Positions 44,102 to 52,129 of a stretch of 64,000 nucleotides of DNA are shown here, piece after piece (positions within the stretch are counted from its first letter, which is position 1; every line of letters starts with the position of its first letter). The notes below the pieces were generated by a model. The model ran no database searches. It worked only from the letters and a program-made list of their open reading frames with translations, and was not told where the DNA came from. Both the position numbers and the translations under genes were made by a program. The stretch spans positions 62,001 through 126,000 of the forward strand of contig SUYO01000004.1 in assembly GCA_015060385.1 (NCBI GenBank). The letters are read 5' to 3'. This DNA is from Bacteroidales bacterium. GTDB lineage: Bacteria; Bacteroidota; Bacteroidia; Bacteroidales; UBA932.

Positions 44102-45469
44102 TTATCTCTTTATTCCAAAATTTCCTTTGGTTCCCTTCTTCTCAAGCCTGAATTCCACAGGGATCGTTATCAAGGTCCTCACCTTGTTGCCCTTCACCTT
44201 GCCTGGCTTCCATTTAGGAGAAGCGGCAATGACCTTGACAGCCTCTGCATCCAAGGCATCAGAGACGCCTTTGGCCACCCTGACATTGGAAACCTTTCCG
44301 TCCTTCTCGATGATGAATTCCACCATCACCTTGCCCTGTTCGCCTCTCTGGAGTGATGATTCCGGGTACTTCAGATACTGGTATACCCACTTCTCAAGGA
44401 ACTGGGACGGATCGGTGCTGTTAAGGAACTGAGGGCGCTGGTCGCAGTCAAAATATCCTACCACATCCTCATACGAAGATCCTTTGACACCACTTCCGGA
44501 TGGTCTGAATGATGGTGCTTCATTAAGATTCGCCAAGGCAAGCAGGTAGTTGTATATATACTCTGTCTCACGCTCCATCGTCTCGTAATCAATTATGGAC
44601 TGGGTATCCCTGTCGGTATTATGTTCAGGATACTGTCCTGTCGTGAAATGCACTGAAGGTATATCCTTGGCATAGAAAGCCCTGTGGTCGGACGGATAGA
44701 CCTCTGCCGCTGTGATTTCCGCATGGATAGGCTGGAGTTCACCGGAAAGAGTGTTTATCACATCATTCATATCCGTATTGGACGAGGTATATGCATAGAA
44801 ACCGTTATAGCCGGTACCGAGCATATCCAGATTTATCATGGCATCAATCCTGTCGCTCTGCGAGAACGAACGGTTCAGAAAATACCACGAACCCGCAAAA
44901 GTCTCTTCCGAAGCGCCGAAGGCGACAAAAAGCACAGAACGCCTGAACATGATGGAATTGGTCTTCACCATTCTCGCGAGTTCCACCAGCATGGCCAGAC
45001 CGGACGCATTTCCGTTGGCACCATAATAAATGCGCTCGACCGGCTTTCCGTCCACCGTCATGGTCATGGTTCCGGAATTGTCAAGTCTTGCGCCTACAAC
45101 TATATAATTGTCACGTAATGACTTGTCATATCCCTCGACGCAGGCGATCACATTTCTTGAGGTAAGCGTATCACCGTTTTCCTTCATTATTCCGAATACC
45201 TCGCCATCGACGGGCGTCAGAAGGTCCACACCATATTCACGGAACATCTCCCCCACATATTCTGCAGCCTCCCTTTCACCTGCAGATCCTGCCTTGCGTC
45301 CCTCAAGATGCGCCGACGAGAGCATGCGCACATGAGACTTCAGAGCCGCAACCACTTCACTGTCGTCCAGGTCTTCATATGTTACGCCACTACGATATTG
45401 AGCACAGGCAAGCACAGGCATCATGACCAGGACTGCCAGCATGATCATCCTCTTCATCCTATCATTCAT
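44102..45469 (-). CDS. M28-like (probably inactive) domain fused to a TonB C-terminal domain
   Basis: A 455-residue exported protein: signal peptide (about 1-23, ACAQ), M28-fold domain (about 40-320) and a TonB C-terminal domain (about 355-450, YPESSLQRGEQGKVMVEFII, KVSNVRVAKGVSDALDAEAV, WKPGKVKGNKV). The zinc site is eroded: the first His is Arg (VVGARLDNSG, R128) and the bridging Asp pair of GADDNASG is Asn-Gly (N152, G153). The Glu pair E188/E189, D215 (NLDMLG) and H283 remain. Metal binding and catalysis are therefore doubtful. It overlaps the SPOR gene by 8 bp and precedes leuS. Confidence 0.9.
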   Translation of the reverse strand: MNDRMKRMIMLAVLVMMPVLACAQYRSGVTYEDLDDSEVVAALKSHVRMLSSAHLEGRKAGSAGEREAAEYVGEMFREYGVDLLTPVDGEVFGIMKENGDTLTSRNVIACVEGYDKSLRDNYIVVGARLDNSGTMTMTVDGKPVERIYYGANGNASGLAMLVELARMVKTNSIMFRRSVLFVAFGASEETFAGSWYFLNRSFSQSDRIDAMINLDMLGTGYNGFYAYTSSNTDMNDVINTLSGELQPIHAEITAAEVYPSDHRAFYAKDIPSVHFTTGQYPEHNTDRDTQSIIDYETMERETEYIYNYLLALANLNEAPSFRPSGSGVKGSSYEDVVGYFDCDQRPQFLNSTDPSQFLEKWVYQYLKYPESSLQRGEQGKVMVEFIIEKDGKVSNVRVAKGVSDALDAEAVKVIAASPKWKPGKVKGNKVRTLITIPVEFRLEKKGTKGNFGIKR

Positions 45470-45983
45470 TTACGAGAATCCATACATCCTTCGGACAGAA
45501 GCTTTCCTTCTTTACCTCGCTGAGATTGGTCAGAGCATCGGAAAGTCTGTTCACAGGACACACACCTACAGCAATCAGGCCACCCTTGCCGAAAGATATC
45601 AATGCAGGCCTGTAACCGGCGGCTTTTGTCACATTGAAAAGAGCCTCTGCATTGGCACGAGACCTGAATGATCCGAGGATTATGTAGTATCTGGACTCCA
45701 GCTTGGTCGCAAACAGGCCTCCAAGGGAAGCCGGATTCAGGATTGACCCTCCGAGCTGTCGTATCGAATCCAAGGCATTCAGAGAATCCTGGAGCATCCT
45801 CTCCTCCACCTTACGGAGAGAATCAAGGCGCGCCTGCAAAGCTGCCTCTTCCGCCCGAAGAAGTTCTATCCTCATATTCTCCACCTCTTCACCGGTCGGA
45901 CGTCCTGCAAGCTTACGCATGAAGTCACAACCTGTCATCACAGGCAGAAGAAACAACATCATCAATATGCAACTCTTTTTCAT
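45462..45983 (-). CDS. SPOR-domain lipoprotein
   Basis: A 173-residue lipoprotein: signal with lipobox VMTGC (Cys19), a coiled-coil stretch (about 33-75, Glu/Leu/Arg rich) and a SPOR-type domain (about 95-172, SRYYIILGSFRSRANAEALF...AAGYRPALISFGKGGLIAVG). SPOR domains bind denuded peptidoglycan glycans at division sites. It is the first gene of the operon with the M28-TonB fusion, which suggests a shared envelope role. Confidence 0.85.
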   Translation of the reverse strand: MKKSCILMMLFLLPVMTGCDFMRKLAGRPTGEEVENMRIELLRAEEAALQARLDSLRKVEERMLQDSLNALDSIRQLGGSILNPASLGGLFATKLESRYYIILGSFRSRANAEALFNVTKAAGYRPALISFGKGGLIAVGVCPVNRLSDALTNLSEVKKESFCPKDVWILVNE

Positions 45984-46008
45984 ATGGATTCATTTTTGCG
46001 TATTCGTG

Positions 46009-46016
46009 CAAATTTA
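46009..46016 (-). promoter_or_regulatory. -7 element of the SPOR operon
   Basis: TAAATTTG on the minus strand, 25 bp before the SPOR gene start. Confidence 0.5.
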
Positions 46017-46050
46017 ACGAATTAATGGTCTGAGACAAAATAATTCTTGA

Positions 46051-46058
46051 TATATTTG
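46051..46058 (+). promoter_or_regulatory. -7 element of the capA-phoH pair
   Basis: TATATTTG, 23 bp before the first candidate start (46082), which supports the early TTG start over the ATG at 46118. Confidence 0.55.
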
Positions 46059-46081
46059 TAGTCACAAGAGCTTGTACGACA

Positions 46082-47206
46082 TTGCGCAGAGAACGAATCG
46101 TCATATCCGCACTTACCATGATCGTCTTTTTCATCCTAGAAACAGGCGCAAATGGATGTTTTGCCCAAAAGCTGAAGGTAGAGCCTCATATAGGCGATAT
46201 ACCCGACCTTTTTCAAAAAGACACAGTTTCCATATGTTTCATGGGTGATGTGATGATGCATGCCGGACAAATACAGAATGCCCGCAGAAGGGACGGATCC
46301 TATGATTTCAGCACATATTTCAAGCATATTGAAAGCCTCATACAGGAAGCTGACATTGCAGTTGCAAACATGGAATTCACCCTTGCAGGAGAGCCATATA
46401 CGGGATATCCATGCTTTTCTGCCCCGGACGGTTTTGCATACTATCTCGCTGACTGCGGATTTGATGTTTTCCTGGCCGCAAACAACCACATTCTTGACAA
46501 AGGCAGCGACGGAGCTGCAAGAACCGTGGATATATACAGAAAGCTGGAAAAGGAGAAAGGGATCCTGTTTACTGGAATTGCAGAAGACGAACAGGCCAGA
46601 CAAGAAAGCTACCCGCTCTTCATACGCAGAAAAGGCATAACGCTTGCCTTGCTGAACTTTACATATGGCACAAATCTGGGAGCAACTGCCCACTGGCCCA
46701 AGACGAACTATCTGGGCAGAACATCAGAAGTTCAGCAGGCCATGGACAGAGCCAGGGCAGCGGACATCGTAATAGCTCTTCCACACTGGGGACCTGAGTA
46801 CCAGACGGCACATTCCGCTTCGCAGGAAGAAAAGGCACGGTGGCTGGCAGACCTCGGAGCAGATCTCATAATCGGTGCGCATCCGCATGTCGTACAGGAT
46901 ACTGCATCAATTCATGGAGTCCCGGTAATCTACTCGATGGGTAATGCGGTATCGAACATGAGTGCACCTGACACCCAGTTGGAACTGATGGTGACAGTCA
47001 GGGTCATGCGACATGGAAACGGCGACATAGAACTGACCGGACCGGAACTGACATGGTTATGGTGTTCAAGACCTGGAGGATACTGCAGCTCATATGCAGT
47101 GATTCCGGTTGAAGGATTCATCGGAACCCGGGAAGAGTGGATCGGAGCCTGGGAATACGACAAGATGATGGCCACATATGAAAGAATAAGAAACGACATA
47201 GAATAA
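46082..47206 (+). CDS. CapA family protein (PGA_cap metallophosphatase fold)
   Basis: A 374-residue exported protein. It appears to start with TTG at 46082, giving a signal peptide with basic n-region (MRRERIVISALTMIVFFILE, then cleavage near CFAQ). An ATG at 46118 is the alternative. Domain blocks: ICFMGDVMMHAGQI (metal-binding Asp), DIAVANMEFTLAG, LAANNHILDKG, LLNFTYGTN, IALPHWGPEYQ and IIGAHPHVVQ. CapA-like proteins are tied to poly-gamma-glutamate capsule or to phosphoesterase activity. No other pgs/cap genes are nearby, so the role is open. The stop overlaps the phoH start (TAATG). Confidence 0.87.
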   Translation: MRRERIVISALTMIVFFILETGANGCFAQKLKVEPHIGDIPDLFQKDTVSICFMGDVMMHAGQIQNARRRDGSYDFSTYFKHIESLIQEADIAVANMEFTLAGEPYTGYPCFSAPDGFAYYLADCGFDVFLAANNHILDKGSDGAARTVDIYRKLEKEKGILFTGIAEDEQARQESYPLFIRRKGITLALLNFTYGTNLGATAHWPKTNYLGRTSEVQQAMDRARAADIVIALPHWGPEYQTAHSASQEEKARWLADLGADLIIGAHPHVVQDTASIHGVPVIYSMGNAVSNMSAPDTQLELMVTVRVMRHGNGDIELTGPELTWLWCSRPGGYCSSYAVIPVEGFIGTREEWIGAWEYDKMMATYERIRNDIE

Positions 47207-48156
47207 TGAGCAGACAATCAATCAAGCTTGAAGCGATAGACCCTATCGACATCTACGGACCGGCAAACAAGAATCTGGAGGCGCTCTGCAGCTACTATCC
47301 TGAACTGAAGGTGGCGGCAAGGGGTAACGAGATCATACTGGACGGCAAGGAAAAGGACGTGGAGGACTTCACGGTAAAGATACACATGCTGATACAGAGG
47401 AGGCAGCATAAGATGAACCTCACTCCATATGATGTAGAGGACTTGTTTGACGGGGATTCCTCTCCAGACAGGTTCAAGCTGTGCGGGGACTCCGTAATCG
47501 TTCATGGAAATGACGGCAAGCCGATCAAGGCGCGCAACACGACCCAGCAGGAGATGGTCAAGGCTTATTTCGAGAATGACCTGATATTCGCCTTAGGTCC
47601 TGCCGGTACAGGAAAGACCTACATAGCCATAGCTCTGGCGGTAAGGGCACTGAAGAACAGGGAAATCAAAAGGATAATACTGACTCGTCCGGCTGTGGAG
47701 GCGGGTGAAAGACTGGGATTCCTGCCCGGAGACCTCAAGGACAAGCTTGACCCATATCTCCAGCCTTTATACGATGCATTGGGAGATATGATACCAGCCA
47801 AAAGGCTTCAAGAGTTCATGGCGGAGGGAACCATTCAGATCGCGCCTCTTGCCTACATGAGAGGACGCACCCTTGACAGGGCATGCGTGATTCTCGACGA
47901 GGCACAGAACACAAACCTCGGACAGCTCAAGATGTTCCTTACCCGAATGGGTTGCGACGCAAAGTTCATAGTCACGGGAGATGCAAGTCAGATAGACCTG
48001 CCGAACAAGAAGGACTCCGGCCTTCTGAGAGGCATCGAACTGACACGTAACATCAAGGGCATCAAGACCATTACGTTCCGGAACGAGGATATCGTCCGGC
48101 ATCCGCTGGTAACCAAGATAGTCAGGGCATTTGAAAAAGGGGAAACGGCTGAATAG
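47206..48156 (+). CDS. phoH: PhoH family ATPase
   Basis: A 316-residue cytoplasmic P-loop protein. An N-terminal KH-like segment (about 20-65) is followed by the PhoH domain: Walker A GPAGTGKT (131-138), LTRPAVEAGERLGFLPGDL, Walker B VILDEAQNTNLGQLKMFLTR, and TGDASQIDLP. PhoH proteins are linked to RNA metabolism. Translation is coupled to capA by a one-base overlap. Confidence 0.94.
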   Translation: MSRQSIKLEAIDPIDIYGPANKNLEALCSYYPELKVAARGNEIILDGKEKDVEDFTVKIHMLIQRRQHKMNLTPYDVEDLFDGDSSPDRFKLCGDSVIVHGNDGKPIKARNTTQQEMVKAYFENDLIFALGPAGTGKTYIAIALAVRALKNREIKRIILTRPAVEAGERLGFLPGDLKDKLDPYLQPLYDALGDMIPAKRLQEFMAEGTIQIAPLAYMRGRTLDRACVILDEAQNTNLGQLKMFLTRMGCDAKFIVTGDASQIDLPNKKDSGLLRGIELTRNIKGIKTITFRNEDIVRHPLVTKIVRAFEKGETAE

Positions 48157-48172
48157 CCATTTCCCCTTTTTC
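48133..48172. terminator. Terminator overlapping the phoH stop codon
   Basis: A 13-bp stem GAAAAAGGGGAAA/TTTCCCCTTTTTC with an inner GGCT/AGCC stem. The phoH stop (48154-48156) sits in the loop region. A- and U-rich on both sides, so it can serve both convergent genes. Confidence 0.85.
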
Positions 48173-48191
48173 ATTGATATTGCACAGACAA

Positions 48192-49511
48192 TTACTGAGC
48201 GTTTGCCTTTACATACTCGTTGTACTTGTTGTATCCCTGCATGTACTTGTCCTCAACAGATGAGAAACGGTAGTAGATCTGCTTGAGATACTCGGCGCAG
48301 TTGAGCTTCACCTGAGGATTCTGAGTGATCTCGAATGCCTTCTCGAATGGCTCGATAGCATCGATAAGATACTGCTCATATTCCTTTACAAGTGCTTGAT
48401 ACTTAGCATCGTCAAGCTCCTGAGCAGCCTGCTCTGAAAGCTCTACGGCGATGTCATAGTAGTATGCACCAAGTCCGTGGTAACCGAAGTCGTAGTTAGG
48501 ATCTACTACAGCGCACTCCTTGTAAGCTGCGATAGCCTTCTCCCTGTTTCCGAGCTGCTTGTGGATGTTACCCTCTACGTAGTAAAGCGATACGTTGTTA
48601 GGCTCATTCTTCTTAGCCTCACCGATGAGCTCGAAGAGTCTGTCTGTATTCTCGCCGCTCTCAAGGTAGTAGTTGATCAGACCGATAAGGATGCTCTGGC
48701 TCTGAGGGAACTTTACGAAACCTGTCTCAAGAATCTGAACGCCCTTTGCCTTGTCACCGAGGTTGAAATAAACGTCTCCGAGCTTCGCGTAAACCTCACC
48801 ATTGTCATAGTAGTAGTCGTTTGCAAGGCACTTCTCGAAATAAGTCTTTGCAGAATCAAAGTCCTTCTCTGCCCAGTAGATGTAACCTGCATTGTAAAGA
48901 GCAGTTGTATCCACAACTGAATATGGAGCAGTCTCTGAAGCTGTAGCAGCCTTTGCAACGAGATCGGCAGCAGTCTTGTAATCTCCAAGAGAATACTGGT
49001 TCATACCGTCGTTGAAATACTTCTGAGCTATATCCTGGATACCGGCCTTGATATCCTTCTCCTTAGACTTCTTTGCATCCACCTCGTAAGCTTTCACGAA
49101 AGCATTGAGTGCACTGGCAAGAGCGTCCTCGTATACAGGCTTTGTAACCTCAACGATTCTGAGGACATCAGTCTCATCGAAATAAAGGTTCTTGTTTGCG
49201 TATACGTCCTTCTTGAAGTTCATTCCGTCGATTACGACATTCTCGGAAGAAGAAGGTCTCTCCTGACCAAGCATCATCTGAATCTGCATGCGAGGACTGT
49301 TGAGGATAATGTTTCCTGTAGGAGCATTGTAAGCATCAACATAAGCGGAAGCAAGCTTGAGCCATGTAGCTACCTTGGTGTTCTTCTTTGGATTCTGAGC
49401 ATCTGCCTCAGCCGATTCAACCGACTTCTTCACTGCGTCAACAGACTTTGTCTGTGCATCAGCCACCTGCACTGCAAGAATAAGTGCCAATGCGATTAAA
49501 ATTTTCTTCAT
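48192..49511 (-). CDS. TPR-repeat protein, exported
   Basis: A 439-residue protein with a signal peptide (MKKILIALALILAVQVADAQ). Tetratricopeptide repeats run from about 35 to 420, e.g. GDYKTAADLVAKAATASE, ALYNAGYIYWAEKDFDSAKT, AKLGDVYFNLGDKAKGVQIL and YVEGNIHKQLGNREKAIAAY. It is probably a periplasmic scaffold. It follows gyrA by 21 bp and may be co-transcribed. The partner is unknown. Confidence 0.9.
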   Translation of the reverse strand: MKKILIALALILAVQVADAQTKSVDAVKKSVESAEADAQNPKKNTKVATWLKLASAYVDAYNAPTGNIILNSPRMQIQMMLGQERPSSSENVVIDGMNFKKDVYANKNLYFDETDVLRIVEVTKPVYEDALASALNAFVKAYEVDAKKSKEKDIKAGIQDIAQKYFNDGMNQYSLGDYKTAADLVAKAATASETAPYSVVDTTALYNAGYIYWAEKDFDSAKTYFEKCLANDYYYDNGEVYAKLGDVYFNLGDKAKGVQILETGFVKFPQSQSILIGLINYYLESGENTDRLFELIGEAKKNEPNNVSLYYVEGNIHKQLGNREKAIAAYKECAVVDPNYDFGYHGLGAYYYDIAVELSEQAAQELDDAKYQALVKEYEQYLIDAIEPFEKAFEITQNPQVKLNCAEYLKQIYYRFSSVEDKYMQGYNKYNEYVKANAQ

Positions 49512-49532
49512 AATGTTGTGGTATTAAGTTAT

Positions 49533-52040
49533 TTATTCATTTTCCAACTGATTGTCAGGCTGCGTATGAGCCTCTTCCTCAGACTTGTTTACTGCAGAGA
49601 CTGCTGCAATCGCATCACCTTCCTTTATGTTGATGAGGCGTACACCCTGGGTTGCACGTCCCGCCACCTTAATTCCGGATACAGCCATTCTGATCGTGAG
49701 TCCGGAACGGTTTATGATCATAAGGTCATTCTCGTCCGTCACATTCTTCAGCGCAACCAGATCGCCTGTCTTTTCAGTAATGTTCAATGTCTTTACACCT
49801 TTGCCTCCGCGGTTAGTCTTGCGGTACTCATCGAAATCCGAACGTTTGCCGTATCCGTGCTCGCTGACAACCAGAACGCTGTGTGCAGCAGCATCTTCGG
49901 CAGTCGGATCGTATGCGATCATACCTACAACTTCATCATCCTCATCAATATTTATGCCGCGGACACCGGAAGCAGTCCTTCCGAGAGCTCTGGCATCGGC
50001 CTCATCGAAGCGGCAGCAACGTCCCTTGCGACCCGCAAGAAGGATCTCGCTGTGCCCGTTTGTCATCACTGCTTCGAGAAGCTCGTCTCCATCACGTACG
50101 GTAATTGCAATGACTCCATTGGTACGTGGTCTTGAATATGCTTCAAGTGATGTCTTCTTGATAATACCCTTCTTCGTACCGAGTACGATGTAGTTGTTGT
50201 TTATATAGTCCTCATCCTTGAGGTTCTTCACATTCAGGTATGCCTTGATCTTGTCATCAGGCTCGATGTTGATCACATTCTGGATGGCACGTCCCTTTGA
50301 TGCACGCGATCCCTCCGGAATCTCGTATACCTTGAGCCAGTAGCACTTACCGTTCTGAGTGAACAGAAGCATGGTGCTGTGCATGTTTGCGACATATATG
50401 TGCTCGATGAAATCCTCGTCACGGGTCGCACTGCCCTTCATACCGACTCCTCCTCTGTTCTGGAGACGGTATTCGGCAAGAGATGTCCTCTTGATATATC
50501 CCAGATGCGAGATCGTGATCACTACATCCTCATCCGCATAGAAGTCTTCAGGATTGAATTCCTCCGCAGAGAGGGCGATCTCTGTCCTTCTTTCATCACC
50601 ATACTTCTCCTTCATCTCGAGAGTCTCGTCCTTGATGATCTGCATCTGCATGCTCTCGTTTGCAAGGACATCCTCGCAATAACGGATGAACTTCATCAGC
50701 TCGTCAAACTCGTTCTGAAGCTTTTCCCTTTCGAGGCCTGTGAGCTGGCGGAGCCTCATCTCCACGATGGCTGTGGCCTGTGCTTCACTGAAGCCGAACT
50801 GTGCGATAAGTTCTCCCTTGGCCTCATCGACGCTCTTGGATGCCCTGATGATGTTGATTATCTGATCGATAACATCAAGCGCCTTGAGAAGACCCTCAAG
50901 TATATGGGCTCTCTTACGTGCCTTTTCGAGATCGAACTTCGTCCTTCTCACTACAACCTCGTGCCTGTGCTTTACGAAATACTTGATCAGCTGCTTCAGG
51001 TTCAAGGTCCTTGGACGGCCGTTCACGAGGGCCACATTGTTCACGGAGAAACTTGACTGGAGCGGTGAATACTTGTAAAGCATATTGAGCACCACATTGG
51101 CGTTCGCATCCTTCTTGAGACGGATGACGATGCGGACTCCCTTCATTGTAGTCTCATCGTTGATGTATGCGATACCTTCCACCTTCTTGGTCTCGACAAG
51201 CTCTGCGATCTTCTCGATCATCTCGCGCTTGTTGACCATGTACGGAATCTCCGTAACAACGATGGTCTCACGGCCGGAGTCGCTCACCTCGATATCCGTC
51301 TTCGAACGGATGACGATTCTTCCGCGGCCTGTCTCGAAGGCATCCTTGATGCCCTGACGGCCCTGAATGATGCCTCCTGTAGGGAAGTCCGGGCCCTTGA
51401 TATGCTGCATCAGCTCCTCTATTGTGATTTCAGGATTGTCTATATATGCACATATCGCATCGCAGCACTCGGTAAGGTTATGAGGGGCCATGTTGGTCGC
51501 CATACCTACCGCAATACCTGAAGATCCGTTCAGAAGAAGGAGCGGAAGCTTCGTAGGAAGCACTGTCGGCTCCTGAAGAGAATCATCGAAGTTGTTCTGA
51601 AAATCTACCGTATCCTTGTCAAGGTCAGCAAGGACCTCGTCTGAAAGCTTTGCAAGCTTTGCCTCGGTATATCGCATCGCAGCCACAGGGTCACCGTCCA
51701 TCGAACCGAAGTTACCCTGACCGAACACAAGCGGGTATCTGAGGCTCCAGTCCTGTGCCATACGCGCCATCGCGTCATAAACGCTGGAGTCTCCATGCGG
51801 GTGGTACTTACCGAGAACCTCTCCCACGATACGGGCAGACTTCTTGGTCTGGCTGGTCCATGTAAGACCAAGACCCTCCATTCCGAAAAGCACCCTTCTG
51901 TGCACCGGCTTGAAACCATCCCTCACGTCAGGAAGAGCTCTTGACACAATGACCGACATCGAGTAGTCGATATACGCGCTCCTCATCTGCTGGTCGATAT
52001 TCACCTGCTCAATCCTTCCTGTCTTTACCTCATTTTCCAT
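49533..52040 (-). CDS. gyrA: DNA gyrase subunit A
   Basis: An 835-residue type IIA topoisomerase subunit. Catalytic tyrosine Y124 in [10 protein letters not shown]. The quinolone-resistance region reads [20 protein letters not shown], with Ser at 85 and Asp at 89 (equivalent to E. coli S83 and D87), the sensitive residues. The C-terminal beta-pinwheel has the GyrA box NRGGKGVK, which separates it from ParC. The C-terminal tail is short and acidic. It introduces negative supercoils together with GyrB, which is not in the window. Confidence 0.96.
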   Translation of the reverse strand: MENEVKTGRIEQVNIDQQMRSAYIDYSMSVIVSRALPDVRDGFKPVHRRVLFGMEGLGLTWTSQTKKSARIVGEVLGKYHPHGDSSVYDAMARMAQDWSLRYPLVFGQGNFGSMDGDPVAAMRYTEAKLAKLSDEVLADLDKDTVDFQNNFDDSLQEPTVLPTKLPLLLLNGSSGIAVGMATNMAPHNLTECCDAICAYIDNPEITIEELMQHIKGPDFPTGGIIQGRQGIKDAFETGRGRIVIRSKTDIEVSDSGRETIVVTEIPYMVNKREMIEKIAELVETKKVEGIAYINDETTMKGVRIVIRLKKDANANVVLNMLYKYSPLQSSFSVNNVALVNGRPRTLNLKQLIKYFVKHRHEVVVRRTKFDLEKARKRAHILEGLLKALDVIDQIINIIRASKSVDEAKGELIAQFGFSEAQATAIVEMRLRQLTGLEREKLQNEFDELMKFIRYCEDVLANESMQMQIIKDETLEMKEKYGDERRTEIALSAEEFNPEDFYADEDVVITISHLGYIKRTSLAEYRLQNRGGVGMKGSATRDEDFIEHIYVANMHSTMLLFTQNGKCYWLKVYEIPEGSRASKGRAIQNVINIEPDDKIKAYLNVKNLKDEDYINNNYIVLGTKKGIIKKTSLEAYSRPRTNGVIAITVRDGDELLEAVMTNGHSEILLAGRKGRCCRFDEADARALGRTASGVRGINIDEDDEVVGMIAYDPTAEDAAAHSVLVVSEHGYGKRSDFDEYRKTNRGGKGVKTLNITEKTGDLVALKNVTDENDLMIINRSGLTIRMAVSGIKVAGRATQGVRLINIKEGDAIAAVSAVNKSEEEAHTQPDNQLENE

Positions 52041-52081
52041 ATATAGTTTTTTATCTTTTTATACTTTTAAGCATATCTCCG

Positions 52082-52089
52082 CAAAGTTA
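52082..52089 (-). promoter_or_regulatory. -7 element of gyrA
   Basis: TAACTTTG on the minus strand, 41 bp before gyrA. A TTG lies 22 bp upstream. Confidence 0.5.
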
Positions 52090-52101
52090 CAATTTTTTTA
52101 G

Positions 52102-52109
52102 TAATTTTG
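52102..52109 (+). promoter_or_regulatory. -7 element of the clpC-like gene
   Basis: TAATTTTG, 20 bp before the ATG at 52130. It is back to back with the gyrA promoter. Confidence 0.5.
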
Positions 52110-52129
52110 TACAATCAACGAAAATTTAT

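Noticed and set aside
50379..51056. 225-codon plus frame opposite gyrA
   Set aside because: Antisense shadow within a conserved gene.
49533..52040. Possible quinolone-resistance change in gyrA
   Set aside because: Ser85 and Asp89 are the sensitive-type residues.
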